Assembly: GCA_039565995.1 (NCBI GenBank)
Contig: CP154795.1
Span: 2,170,001-2,234,000 of the forward strand
DNA length: 64,000 bases
Direction of reading: 5' to 3'
DNA from: Propionibacteriaceae bacterium ZF39
Lineage (GTDB): Bacteria > Actinomycetota > Actinomycetes > Propionibacteriales > Propionibacteriaceae
In this document: piece after piece, positions 33,980-42,459 of the stretch
Layout of the letters: each line of letters opens with the position of its first letter
Position numbering within the stretch: the first letter of the stretch is position 1
The notes under the pieces: generated by a model
The model's database searches: none
What the model was told of the DNA's origin: nothing
The model's input: only the letters and a program-made list of their open reading frames with translations
Made by a program: the position numbers and the translations under genes

Positions 33980-35986
33980 GTGACCAGCGCCGACCAGGCC
34001 AAGACCGACGGGGAACAGCCCGGAATGCCGGAGACCCCGGATCGCACCTCCGGCGTGATCGGCGCGCCACTCATGATCGTCTGGACCGCCATCGGGCTCG
34101 CGGTGGTCGCCGTGCTGATGGGCGCGCGCTATCAGAGTCTCCTGCCGCCCCTGCGCGGGCGGGAGGGTGCCGACGGGCTCACCAACCACCTCACGGCAGT
34201 CGTCGATCTCGGCGCCCAGCTGTCCATGCTCGCGTCGTTCGCGCTGTTGCTCGCGGCCACGTTCTATTCGACAGGCCTCCGACGCCATCACGAGCTGGGG
34301 GAGCGCGGTCGCCGGTTCGTCCGCGCGGCCGGGTCGACCGCCGCCCTCTGGTTCAGCTTCAGCCTCCTGATGATTCCGCTCACCGCCGGTGAGAACAACG
34401 GGGTATCACTGCTGACCGTGGCCCAGTCCTTGTCCCCGTTCATCGCGGCGACCCAGCCGGCCCAGGCCTGGTTCGCCCCTGCGGTCATCGCCCTCATCAT
34501 CACGCTGACCGCCCGCCGGATCCGCCGCGTCGGCGCGGTCGTGCTGGCGCTGCTCCTCGGCCTCGCGTGGCAACTCGCACCTGTGGTGACCGGCAACGTC
34601 TCCGTCGGCGCAGACCACGACTTCGGCACCGACGCCGCCATCTGGGCCAGCCTCGCTGCCTGCGTGGCGGTGGCCAGCGCGGCCGCGGCCCTGATCACGG
34701 TCGAATCCGACCAGGACACCGTGCGTGGCCGCCGGGTCCTGTGGACCCTCGCCGTCGCCGCCACCGTCGTGGTGGCCGGGCGGATCGTGGTGGGGTGGTA
34801 TGAACTGGCGGGCACCTCCCCACTCGCGACCGGCTACGGCCTGTTCACCCTCGGCATCATCGTCCTCTGGGCGCTGATCGCGCTCCGGGCCTGGTTCGGG
34901 CTCCGCCGGGGCGTACGCTCGCGGGTCTCGCTCGGCGTGGACGTCGCGCTAGGCGTGTTGGCCGTGGGGCTGCAGACCGCGACCGCCCATATGGCGCCCC
35001 CGCGCTTCCTCGTGCCCCAGCCGTCCGCCCAGATCAACTTCCTCGGCTATGAGATCAACGAGGCGCCCGCTATGGCGGCGCTGATCCTGCCCGGGCGACC
35101 CAACCTGTTGCTCGTGACCATGTCCGTGGCGGCCCTCATCCTCTATGTGGCCGCCCACATCATCCTGGCCCGCCGCAAGATCGACTGGCCGATCGGGCGG
35201 ACCATCTCGTGGGTCCTCGGCTGGAGCCTGCTGCTGTGGATCGGCTCCGCGGGCGTGTGGGCCTATTCGGGTGCGGCATTCAGCTATCACATGCTCGTCC
35301 ACATGACCGTGAACATGATCATCCCGGTCCTCATCGTCCTGGGCGCGCCGATCACCCTGGCCCTGCGCGTGCTGCCGACCCAGCCGGAGAGCGAGCCGAT
35401 GGGCCTGCGTGACCTCATCAACGGGTTGCTCAACTGGAAGCCGCTCGAATACCTGATGCACCCGGTCGTCATCGGCATCAACTTCATCGGGTCGGCGTAC
35501 GCGATCTATCTGAGCGGCCTGTTCGAGTTCCTGATGCGCTATCACTGGGGCCACCAGCTGATGACGCTTCACTTCATCATCAGTGGGTTGCTCTTCTTCG
35601 GGCTCATCGTCGGCGCGGATCGCAACCCCAAGGAACTACCCCATGTCGCCAAGCTGGGCTTCCTGTTCGCGGCCATGCCGTTCCACGCCTTCTTCGCCGT
35701 GATCCTCCTGAGCTCCGAGGGGATCATCGGAGCGAACTTCTACAACGGGCTCGACGTGGCTTGGATGACCGATCTGTACGCCGACCAGCAGATGGGCGGG
35801 CAATACACCTGGGCCATCGGTGAGATCCCGATGCTGATGGTGGTCATCGCCCTGGTGTTCCAGTGGTTCGCCCAGGACAGCCGCGAGGCGAAGCGGAAGG
35901 ATCGCGCCATGGATGAGGGCCTCGACGACTCCTACGAGGCCTACAACGAGATGCTGCGCAAGTTGGCCGAAAGGTCGGATCGATGA
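33980..35986 (+). CDS. CopD-CtaG fusion membrane protein (copper resistance/oxidase assembly)
   Basis: 668 residues with about 14-16 predicted helices. The first half (about residues 25-320) resembles CopD. The second half resembles caa3-type oxidase assembly factor CtaG: HMLVHMTVNMIIPVLIVLGAP, MHPVVIGINFIGSAYAIYLSGLFE, HWGHQLMTLHFIISG, MPFHAFFAVILLSS. The conserved His/Met residues suit copper handling. The start is GTG 33980. It overlaps the downstream copper ATPase gene by 4 bp, so uptake/delivery and export are co-expressed. Confidence 0.88.
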   Translation: MTSADQAKTDGEQPGMPETPDRTSGVIGAPLMIVWTAIGLAVVAVLMGARYQSLLPPLRGREGADGLTNHLTAVVDLGAQLSMLASFALLLAATFYSTGLRRHHELGERGRRFVRAAGSTAALWFSFSLLMIPLTAGENNGVSLLTVAQSLSPFIAATQPAQAWFAPAVIALIITLTARRIRRVGAVVLALLLGLAWQLAPVVTGNVSVGADHDFGTDAAIWASLAACVAVASAAAALITVESDQDTVRGRRVLWTLAVAATVVVAGRIVVGWYELAGTSPLATGYGLFTLGIIVLWALIALRAWFGLRRGVRSRVSLGVDVALGVLAVGLQTATAHMAPPRFLVPQPSAQINFLGYEINEAPAMAALILPGRPNLLLVTMSVAALILYVAAHIILARRKIDWPIGRTISWVLGWSLLLWIGSAGVWAYSGAAFSYHMLVHMTVNMIIPVLIVLGAPITLALRVLPTQPESEPMGLRDLINGLLNWKPLEYLMHPVVIGINFIGSAYAIYLSGLFEFLMRYHWGHQLMTLHFIISGLLFFGLIVGADRNPKELPHVAKLGFLFAAMPFHAFFAVILLSSEGIIGANFYNGLDVAWMTDLYADQQMGGQYTWAIGEIPMLMVVIALVFQWFAQDSREAKRKDRAMDEGLDDSYEAYNEMLRKLAERSDR

Positions 35987-38214
35987 GCGCCGAGGTCTCC
36001 GACCAGGCCACCGCGACACCCCAGATCGAGCTGGCCGTCGGAGGCATGACCTGTGCGGCCTGTGCCACCCGCATCGAGAAGAAGCTCAACAAGCTCGACG
36101 GTGTCACCGCCAGCGTGAACTACGCGACGGAACGCGCGGTCGTGTCCGGCGGGGTGTCCGCCGACGACCTGATCGAGGTCGTCAGGAAAGCGGGCTATTC
36201 CGCCATCGAGGCAACAGGTGATGACTCCGAAGTCGGCCGGATCTCCGCCGACCGGGTCAGCTCCCTGCGCCGCCGGCTCGCGGTGGCCGCCATCCTGACG
36301 ATTCCCCTCGGCAACCTCGCCATCGTGCTGGCCCTCGTGCCCTCGCTGCGCTTCCCGCTGTGGGAATGGCTCTGCGTGGCCCTGGCGGTCCCGGTGGTTT
36401 TCTGGTGTGCCTGGCCGTTCCATGTGGCGACCTGGCGCAACCTGCGCAACCGCTCGTTCAGCATGGACACGCTGGTGTCGCTGGGCGTCCTGTCCGCCTT
36501 CAGCTGGTCGCTGATCTCGATCATCCTCGGAGCGGAGGACACCGAGGGCTACTGGCTCGGCTATGGCGTGACCCCGGCAGGTGCCGATGCGATCTATTTC
36601 GAGGTCGCAGCCGCTGTGACCACGTTCCTGCTGGCGGGCCGCTATTTCGAGGCTCGCGCCAGGCGCAGCGCCCAGGGCGTTCTCGGTGCGCTCAACGCAC
36701 TGGCGCCCAAGCAGGTCCGCAAGCTCGAGGCCGACGGCACCGAACGCATCGTGCCGATCACGCAGCTGGCCAGGGGCGAGCAGTTTGTGGTCCGGGCCGG
36801 CGAGCGCATCGGTGCGGACGGAACGATCACCGACGGCTTCTCGACCATCGACACCTCGATGATGACCGGTGAACCGGTGCCGGCCGAGGTCGGACCCGAT
36901 GGGGGAGTCCTGGGTGGCACCGTCAACCTGACCGGTCGACTCGTCGTCACCGCGACGCGCGTCGGCGCCCACACCCAGCTCGCCCAGATGGCTGCCCTGG
37001 CCGAACAGGCCCAGATCCGCAAGGCGCGCGTCCAGCGACTCGTCGACCAGGTCGTCAGCTGGTTCGTGCCCGTTGTCCTTGTGATCAGCGTGCTGACGCT
37101 CGTCGGCTGGCTGCTCACCGACCACGGCGTCCGCCAATCGGCCAGCGCCGCCCTGTCCGTGCTGATCATCGCCTGCCCCTGCGCGCTCGGTCTCGCGACC
37201 CCGACCGCGCTCATGGTCGGTGTCGGTCGCGGCGGCCAGCTGGGCATTCTCATCAAGACCCAGGAGGCCCTGGAGTCGAGCGGCAAGGTCGACACGGTTG
37301 TCTTCGACAAGACGGGCACGATCACGCCCGGTCAGCTCGTGGTCGAGTCGTTCCGGGTGATCGGTCACGCCGACGAGGCAGAGGTCCGCCGATTGGCGGC
37401 CTCGGTCGAAGCCCAGTCGGAGCATCCACTGGCCAAGGCGATCGCCGCCGATCACGGCGACGACCTGTTGCCCGTGACCGATCTCGAGATCAGCCCCGGA
37501 CGGGGTGCGGCCGGCACTGTGGCCGGGCAGCGGATCGTTGTCGGCAACGAACGGGCGCTCGGAGAGGGCGTCGACCTGAGCAGCGCCATCCCGGTCCTCG
37601 AAGCGGCGCGCGACAGGGGAGCGACCCCGGTTCTGGTGACAATCGACGACCGGGTGGCCGGCGTGTTCGTGCTCACCGACTCGGTCCGACCCTCTGCTCC
37701 CGGGGCTGTTGGCCGGCTCCGCGCTCAGGGGCTCAAGGTCGTCCTGCTCACCGGCGATCACGAGCGGGCGGCCGCTGCCGTGGCGCATCAGGCCGGCATC
37801 GATACCTGGATCGCCGAGGTTCTGCCGGCGGACAAGGCCGGTGAGATCGCCCGGCTGCAGGCCGAGGGCCATCAGGTCGCCATGGTCGGTGACGGGATCA
37901 ACGACGCGGCCGCGCTGGCAACCGCCGATCTGGGCCTCGCGATGGTCAGCGGGACCGATGTCGCAATGAAGTCGGCCGACATCATCTGTGTCCGCGAGAA
38001 TCTCGGCGTCGTGCCCGACGCGATCAGCCTGTCGAGGGCCACCCTGCGCACGATTCGCGGCAACCTCGTCTGGGCCTTCGGCTACAACGCTGCGGCCATC
38101 CCGTTGGCGGCCGCAGGGCTGCTCAACCCCCTGATCGCCGGCTTCGCCATGTCGCTCTCCTCCCTGTTCGTGGTCGGCAACAGCCTCCGGCTGAGGTCGA
38201 AGAAGCTCAGGTGA
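35983..38214 (+). CDS. copA: Copper-translocating P-type ATPase
   Basis: 743-residue P1B ATPase exporting Cu(I). Residues about 10-75 form an HMA domain with GMTCAACATR. Other motifs: TGEP (MMTGEPVPAEVG), ion-site CPC in IIACPCALGLATPT, phosphorylation DKTGTIT, HP in SEHPLAKA, and hinge GDGINDAAALATADLG. Eight membrane helices are expected. Overlaps the CtaG fusion gene upstream and the Nudix gene downstream. No CsoR-type repressor is in the window. Confidence 0.93.
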   Translation: MSAEVSDQATATPQIELAVGGMTCAACATRIEKKLNKLDGVTASVNYATERAVVSGGVSADDLIEVVRKAGYSAIEATGDDSEVGRISADRVSSLRRRLAVAAILTIPLGNLAIVLALVPSLRFPLWEWLCVALAVPVVFWCAWPFHVATWRNLRNRSFSMDTLVSLGVLSAFSWSLISIILGAEDTEGYWLGYGVTPAGADAIYFEVAAAVTTFLLAGRYFEARARRSAQGVLGALNALAPKQVRKLEADGTERIVPITQLARGEQFVVRAGERIGADGTITDGFSTIDTSMMTGEPVPAEVGPDGGVLGGTVNLTGRLVVTATRVGAHTQLAQMAALAEQAQIRKARVQRLVDQVVSWFVPVVLVISVLTLVGWLLTDHGVRQSASAALSVLIIACPCALGLATPTALMVGVGRGGQLGILIKTQEALESSGKVDTVVFDKTGTITPGQLVVESFRVIGHADEAEVRRLAASVEAQSEHPLAKAIAADHGDDLLPVTDLEISPGRGAAGTVAGQRIVVGNERALGEGVDLSSAIPVLEAARDRGATPVLVTIDDRVAGVFVLTDSVRPSAPGAVGRLRAQGLKVVLLTGDHERAAAAVAHQAGIDTWIAEVLPADKAGEIARLQAEGHQVAMVGDGINDAAALATADLGLAMVSGTDVAMKSADIICVRENLGVVPDAISLSRATLRTIRGNLVWAFGYNAAAIPLAAAGLLNPLIAGFAMSLSSLFVVGNSLRLRSKKLR

Positions 38215-38894
38215 GCGGCGAGGAGGCGATCCTCGTCGTCGCCGCTGCGGTCGTCGAGAACGGCCTGGTCCTCGCCACCCGTCGGGTGAGCCCGCCGGGC
38301 AAGTGGGAGTTCCCGGGCGGCAAGGCCGAGCCGGGGGAGGAGCCCGTGGCAGCGCTTCATCGCGAACTGGCCGAGGAGTTGGGCCTCGCGCTCGAGGTCG
38401 GTGCCGAGATTCCCGGCCCCGAGGCTGGCTTCTGGCCGATCAACGACCGCCTGCGCATGCGGATCTGGTACGCCCGGGGTCTCGGCGTACCCGAACCGAA
38501 GGGCGATCACGACGCCCTGTGCTGGGCCCGACCCGAGGACCTGGCCGAGCTGGACTGGCTGCCCGCCGATATTCCCATTGCCCGGCGCATCGCCGTCGAT
38601 CTGGCGCAGGATTGGCCCATGACACGCGTACGCACCCACGGGATCGTGACAGGCCGGGTGCAGGGCGTGTCCTTCCGCTATTCCATGCGACAGGAAGCCG
38701 AGCTGCTGGGGGTCGGCGGCTTCGTCCGCAACCTGCCCAACGGCGATGTGGAGTTCGAGGCGGAGGGGAGTCCGCAGGCGGTGGCCGAGCTCCTGGCGTG
38801 GGCGCAGGAGGGGCCGGCGTACGCCCGTGTCATGAAGGTCACCACCCGCAAGCTGGCCCCAAAGGGGGACATCCACTTCTCCGTCACGACCTGA
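38211..38894 (+). CDS. Nudix hydrolase - acylphosphatase fusion
   Basis: 227 residues with two domains. Residues 1-135 are MutT-like: VAAAVVENGLVLATRR and a full Nudix box GGKAEPGEEPVAALHRELAEELG. This type usually hydrolyses 8-oxo-dGTP or related nucleotides. Residues about 139-227 are a complete acylphosphatase: GRVQGVSFRYSMRQ with the catalytic Arg, and GGFVRNLPNGDVEFEAEG with the catalytic Asn. The frame is continuous, so this is a genuine fusion. The start is GTG 38211, overlapping copA by 4 bp. A terminator follows. Confidence 0.88.
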   Translation: MSGEEAILVVAAAVVENGLVLATRRVSPPGKWEFPGGKAEPGEEPVAALHRELAEELGLALEVGAEIPGPEAGFWPINDRLRMRIWYARGLGVPEPKGDHDALCWARPEDLAELDWLPADIPIARRIAVDLAQDWPMTRVRTHGIVTGRVQGVSFRYSMRQEAELLGVGGFVRNLPNGDVEFEAEGSPQAVAELLAWAQEGPAYARVMKVTTRKLAPKGDIHFSVTT

Positions 38895-38900
38895 CAAGCA

Positions 38901-38933
38901 AAACGGCCGGAGCCCAAGAGGCTCCGGCCGTTT
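38901..38933. terminator. Bidirectional terminator after the copper operon
   Basis: AAACGGCCGGAGCC and GGCTCCGGCCGTTT form a perfect 14-bp hairpin with loop CAAGA. It starts with A's and ends with T's, so it can terminate both convergent transcripts. Confidence 0.9.
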
Positions 38934-38946
38934 CTGTCGCAGAAGA

Positions 38947-39522
38947 TCAGGCGACCATCGACTCGCCGCTCGGGGACTTCGAGTGACGGAAGCCGAGGAA
39001 CGAGAGCACGAGGAGCACCACGCCGCCTACGAAGGCAGCAACCGCAGCGATCGCAGCGATCTTGCCCATGGTGGCGAAGGCGTAGGCGTTCAGGAGCAGG
39101 CCACGCAGGGTGTTGCCCATGAACAGGCTCTCGCGGAGCGCTGCCATCTTCTGGCCCTCTTCAGAAGCCTTCTGCTCGGGGCTGAGCTGCATGAACTCGC
39201 CGGAGACCTCCTCGTAGGTCTTGCCGTTCGAGGAGGCGTTCATGTGGGCAAGGATGTAGTTGTCGGCAAAGGCCTTGGCCTGGTCACCGGTCGACATCTG
39301 CTGACCGATGTAGGGGCGCAGGGCCTCCTGGTCCTTGGGGTCCTTCAGGCCGGCGATGCCCTTCTCGCCAGGCATGTCGATCCGCTGGGACACGAGCTGG
39401 TTGGTCACCTGCTCGTTGACGAACGCGCTCGCCCAGGTCAGCAGACCACCGGCGACGAACATGACGGCGGCCAGGGCCAGCCCCACGTAAGAAATGAGCT
39501 TGTCGAGTGCACTACGGCGCAT
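38947..39522 (-). CDS. Two-helix membrane protein often mislabelled 'LigA dioxygenase'
   Basis: 191 residues. Helix 1 near residues 10-32 (YVGLALAAVMFVAGGLLTWASAF), an extracytoplasmic helical domain with PYIGQQMSTGDQAKAFADNYILAHM, then helices near 135-180 (LLLNAYAFATMGKIAAIAAVAAFV and more). I recall this actinobacterial family as frequently annotated 'aromatic ring-opening dioxygenase LigA', but nothing enzymatic is visible. Function unknown. The start is ATG 39522, with GAGG upstream. Confidence 0.7.
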   Translation of the reverse strand: MRRSALDKLISYVGLALAAVMFVAGGLLTWASAFVNEQVTNQLVSQRIDMPGEKGIAGLKDPKDQEALRPYIGQQMSTGDQAKAFADNYILAHMNASSNGKTYEEVSGEFMQLSPEQKASEEGQKMAALRESLFMGNTLRGLLLNAYAFATMGKIAAIAAVAAFVGGVVLLVLSFLGFRHSKSPSGESMVA

Positions 39523-39577
39523 CTCTGATCTCCTCGGAAAAGAAGTTGGTGTTGCAAACAGGATGATTGAAGCACGA

Positions 39578-39595
39578 ACTACTACCCGGAGTAGT
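39578..39595. promoter_or_regulatory. ACTACT/AGTAGT dyad in divergent region
   Basis: ACTACT-ACCCGG-AGTAGT is a 6-bp inverted repeat, 56 bp upstream of the minus-strand membrane protein start and 142 bp before the plus-strand methyltransferase. The 215-bp gap holds nothing else I can name. A regulator-binding role is only suggested by the symmetry. Confidence 0.35.
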
Positions 39596-39737
39596 AATCG
39601 AAAGCCGCCAAACGGGGCGAATGTGACGCAAATCATCCCAAAGGGGCTCACGGACGGCCCGAACTGTGTTTGAATGCCCTCCGAACACAGGGCAGGTAAA
39701 CGCCACCAGCTACCGCTCCTCTGACACACTGGGCGCC

Positions 39738-40217
39738 ATGACGGCTCCGAACACTCGCTGGTGGGAACTGAAGGTGCCGCCCGTCGCGCTATTCGCCATC
39801 GCGGGCATCGCGCAGCGCCTGTTGACCCGACGCCGACCCCTGACTCCCGGACGCCTGATGGGCACCGGCGCCACGGCTCTCGCCGCAGGAGGACTCGGAG
39901 GAGCGGCAGTCCTCGGATTCGGCCGCTCCGGAACCACCGTGAATCCCCACACCCCGGAACGAACCGTCACGCTCGTGACCGAGGGGGCGCACGCCCTCAG
40001 CCGCAATCCCATGTACGTCGCGCTCGCCGGCGGGCTCCTCACCCATGCCGTCTGGCTCGGGTCCATGCGGGCGCTCATCCCCGCGGCCGGCTTCATGGCT
40101 GTGGTGGACGCGCTCCAGATCCGGCCCGAGGAAAGGCTGCTCACCGAGCGGTTCGGCGAGGCGTACGCCGACTATCGGCGACGGGTCCCGCGCTGGCTGG
40201 GACCGCTCCGTAGCTGA
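39738..40217 (+). CDS. Isoprenylcysteine methyltransferase-like membrane protein
   Basis: 159 residues. Hydrophobic segments near 15-30, 45-65 and 100-125, with the ICMT/PEMT-type motif ALSRNPMYVALAGGLL and RPEERLLTERFGEAYADYRRRVPRWL at the C-terminus. These membrane methyltransferases use SAM; the substrate in bacteria is unknown. The start is ATG 39738. Confidence 0.8.
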   Translation: MTAPNTRWWELKVPPVALFAIAGIAQRLLTRRRPLTPGRLMGTGATALAAGGLGGAAVLGFGRSGTTVNPHTPERTVTLVTEGAHALSRNPMYVALAGGLLTHAVWLGSMRALIPAAGFMAVVDALQIRPEERLLTERFGEAYADYRRRVPRWLGPLRS

Positions 40218-40287
40218 CCGCAGGCCCACTCGTCAGCGGTGTCGACATATCTGCGACCATGGAGGTTCTTCGACCCCGGGGGATTCC

Positions 40288-41157
40288 ATGGCAACGAATG
40301 CGCGACGCCCATCGGCGCGAGAGCTGGGCAACAAAGCACAACAGGCTGGCGACCGGGCCGAGCGGGCCGGCTCGGACATCCAGGATTCACGCGCCTTCCG
40401 AATTCTGGTCACGGTCGGGCTGGCGTGTTATGGCGTCATCCACCTGCTGCTCGGCTGGCTCGCCATTCAGCTCGCGCTCGGCCGGGGAGGAGAGGCCTCG
40501 ACGGGCGGCGCCATGAAGGATCTGGCGTCGAAGCCTCTCGGCGAGGTGCTGATGGTCATCATCGCGATCGGCCTGTTCACCCTGGCCGTGTGGCAGCTCA
40601 TTGAGGCCCTGTTCGGCTATCGGCGGCTCAAGACCACCACCAAGGCTCGCCGGAAGATCTCCTCCGGCGCGAAGGTGATCATGTATTCGGCCCTGGGCTT
40701 CAGCGCGGCCGCTCTGGCCGCGGGCAGCGACTCCGGCGACTCGAACGAGAGCGCCCGCAGCACGACGGCCCAGCTGATGTCAGCGCCGTTCGGCCAAATC
40801 CTGGTCGCCCTGGTCGGCATCGCCATCATCGCCGTCGGCATTTCCCAGGTCGTCAAGGGCGTACGCCGCAAGTTCGTGGAACGCGATCTCGAGTCCGGCG
40901 CCCCCGAGTGGGGCAAGAAACTCGGCACTGTCGGCTGGATCGCCAAGGGCCTGTCGATCGCCCTGGTCGGCGCGCTGTTCGCGTGGGCAGCCATTTCCCA
41001 TGACCCCGACAAAGCCGGGGGAGTCGACGGAGCACTGAAGACCCTCCTCGAGCAGCCGTTCGGAGTCTTCCTGCTGATAGCGATGGGTCTCGGGTTCGCC
41101 GCCTTCGGCATCTATTGCTTCGTCTGGTCGCGCCACGTCAATCACGAGGAAATCTGA
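40288..41157 (+). CDS. DUF1206 membrane protein
   Basis: 289 residues with six predicted helices in three repeats of about 80 residues. Each repeat pairs a helix like LACYGVIHLLLGWLAIQLALG with one like VIIAIGLFTLAVWQLIEALFGY. This internal triplication is typical of DUF1206. Function unknown. The start at ATG 40288 is the first Met of the charged cytoplasmic tail. Confidence 0.82.
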   Translation: MATNARRPSARELGNKAQQAGDRAERAGSDIQDSRAFRILVTVGLACYGVIHLLLGWLAIQLALGRGGEASTGGAMKDLASKPLGEVLMVIIAIGLFTLAVWQLIEALFGYRRLKTTTKARRKISSGAKVIMYSALGFSAAALAAGSDSGDSNESARSTTAQLMSAPFGQILVALVGIAIIAVGISQVVKGVRRKFVERDLESGAPEWGKKLGTVGWIAKGLSIALVGALFAWAAISHDPDKAGGVDGALKTLLEQPFGVFLLIAMGLGFAAFGIYCFVWSRHVNHEEI

Positions 41158-41169
41158 ACCCTCCGGGGG

Positions 41170-41185
41170 TGTATCATCTGATACA
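41170..41185. promoter_or_regulatory. 7-bp palindrome abutting the SRPBCC/TetR operon start
   Basis: TGTATCA-TC-TGATACA ends on the first base of the ATG at 41185. TATCAT inside it has the position of a -10 for a transcript starting at the ATG, and there is no ribosome site, so the mRNA may be leaderless. The second gene of the operon is a TetR regulator, the likely binder. Confidence 0.55.
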
Positions 41186-41604
41186 TGATTGTCGAGCGCG
41201 CGACCACGACCGGGTCGCCGGAACAGCTCTGGTCTTTGGTCGGGGCTCCCGAGCGCTGGGGTGAGCTGCTCCCCACCTTCGATTCGGTACGCCGGGTCGG
41301 CGGCCCCGCGGTCACTGATGTCGGGTCCCGTTTCGAGGTCCGCCAGCCGGGGCTCGCCCGGGCCATCTATGAGGTGACCGCCTGGGAGCCAGGACGCGGA
41401 TTCACCTGGGAATCACGACTGCCGGGCATTTGGACCACCGCCGAGCACCGGGTCAGCGGTGTCGATGGTCGCACGCAGCTGGAGCTGCGCCTGCACTGGT
41501 CGGGGCCGCTGGCATGGCTGATTCGCCGCTCCCTGGCCGGGCGGGCGAGCGAGATGATGCGCAACGAAGCCGAGACCCTGTGCGAGTTGGCCAGGCGCGC
41601 ATGA
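41185..41604 (+). CDS. SRPBCC (polyketide cyclase/START-like) protein
   Basis: 139 residues of the SRPBCC fold: IVERATTTGSPEQLWSLVGAPERWGELLPTF, then DVGSRFEVRQPG, a GFTWESRLPG strand and a C-terminal helix (RRSLAGRASEMMRNEAETL). This fold binds hydrophobic ligands; no catalytic motif is evident. Overlaps the TetR gene by 4 bp, so the TetR ligand may be the same compound, by inference. Confidence 0.82.
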   Translation: MIVERATTTGSPEQLWSLVGAPERWGELLPTFDSVRRVGGPAVTDVGSRFEVRQPGLARAIYEVTAWEPGRGFTWESRLPGIWTTAEHRVSGVDGRTQLELRLHWSGPLAWLIRRSLAGRASEMMRNEAETLCELARRA

Positions 41605-42170
41605 CCCCGGGACCGCGGGAGCAGTTGCTCGACAAGGCGATCACGCACTTCGCTCGGGAGGGCGTACGCGACACCAGCCTGCGCGGCCTCGCGCCCCACC
41701 TCGGGACCAGCCAGCGGATGCTGAGCTATCACTTCGGCTCGCGGGAGGGACTGCTGACGGCGGTCATCGACAAGGTGGTCGCGGACACCACCTCGGCGCT
41801 CCGGACACTCTTCGACGAGCATGCGGACCCCTTCGAGGCGGGCCGGGAGAATTGGCGGCGGGCTGCAGATGGCGCCCGGCTGTTCGGCGCGCTTTTCTTC
41901 GAACTGTCCAGTCATGCCATGTATGGCAAGGACTATGCCCGTGACCTCGGCCAGACCGTGGTGACGCGCACCGAAGAGGCGTTCGCCGAGGCGTACCGGT
42001 CGAGAACCGACGAGGCGACGGCACGCGTCCTGGCGCGCCTGACTCTCGCCGTCGGGAACGGACTGCTCTTCTCGACCCTGATCGACGCGGACCGCGCAGC
42101 ATCCGACGCCGCGGTCGAGGAGTTCATCACGCTGGTCCGCGCGCGGGTGGAGTCGAGCGCGAGGCAGTGA
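41601..42170 (+). CDS. TetR-family regulator
   Basis: 189 residues. TetR N-terminal HTH at 5-50: LLDKAITHFAREGVRDTSLRGLAPHLGTSQRMLSYHFGSREGLL. The rest is an all-helical ligand domain of no recognisable subclass. Probably controls the SRPBCC-TetR operon through the TGTATCA palindrome. ATG 41601 overlaps the previous stop. Confidence 0.88.
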   Translation: MTPGPREQLLDKAITHFAREGVRDTSLRGLAPHLGTSQRMLSYHFGSREGLLTAVIDKVVADTTSALRTLFDEHADPFEAGRENWRRAADGARLFGALFFELSSHAMYGKDYARDLGQTVVTRTEEAFAEAYRSRTDEATARVLARLTLAVGNGLLFSTLIDADRAASDAAVEEFITLVRARVESSARQ

Positions 42171-42173
42171 ACC

Positions 42174-42428
42174 TCAGCGCAGATGGGGAGAGGTGGCACT
42201 CGTCTTGAGTTGCTCGGCCTCCCGCCGGTCGAGGCGGCTCTCGGCCGCGCACATCGCGCACTGCATCGTCCATTGCCGCCCCACGGTGAACAGCGGAATG
42301 AAGAACAGCGTGAACTTGTTCGTGATCTCCTCCAGCCGGTGAGCGGCCGGATTCCCGCAATAGCGGCAGACGACGGTCACGACACCGAGAATCTCGCGGT
42401 ATCCCTTGGTGCCGAAAATGAGGAGCAT
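42174..42428 (-). CDS. Zinc-ribbon membrane-associated protein
   Basis: 84 residues beginning MLLIFGTKGYREIL, with CRYCGNPAAHRLE and a CAMC pair that together form a zinc ribbon, and a hydrophobic KFTLFFIPLF in between. Similar small zinc-ribbon proteins are common in actinobacteria without known function. The start at 42428 matches the family; the frame is open for 31 more codons upstream. Confidence 0.75.
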   Translation of the reverse strand: MLLIFGTKGYREILGVVTVVCRYCGNPAAHRLEEITNKFTLFFIPLFTVGRQWTMQCAMCAAESRLDRREAEQLKTSATSPHLR

Positions 42429-42459
42429 GCGTCGAGCGTACGCGAAACAGTGGTCGGGA

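Noticed and set aside
35941-37872. 643-codon minus-strand open frame opposite copA
   Set aside because: Antisense of an unmistakable P-type ATPase; no domains of its own.
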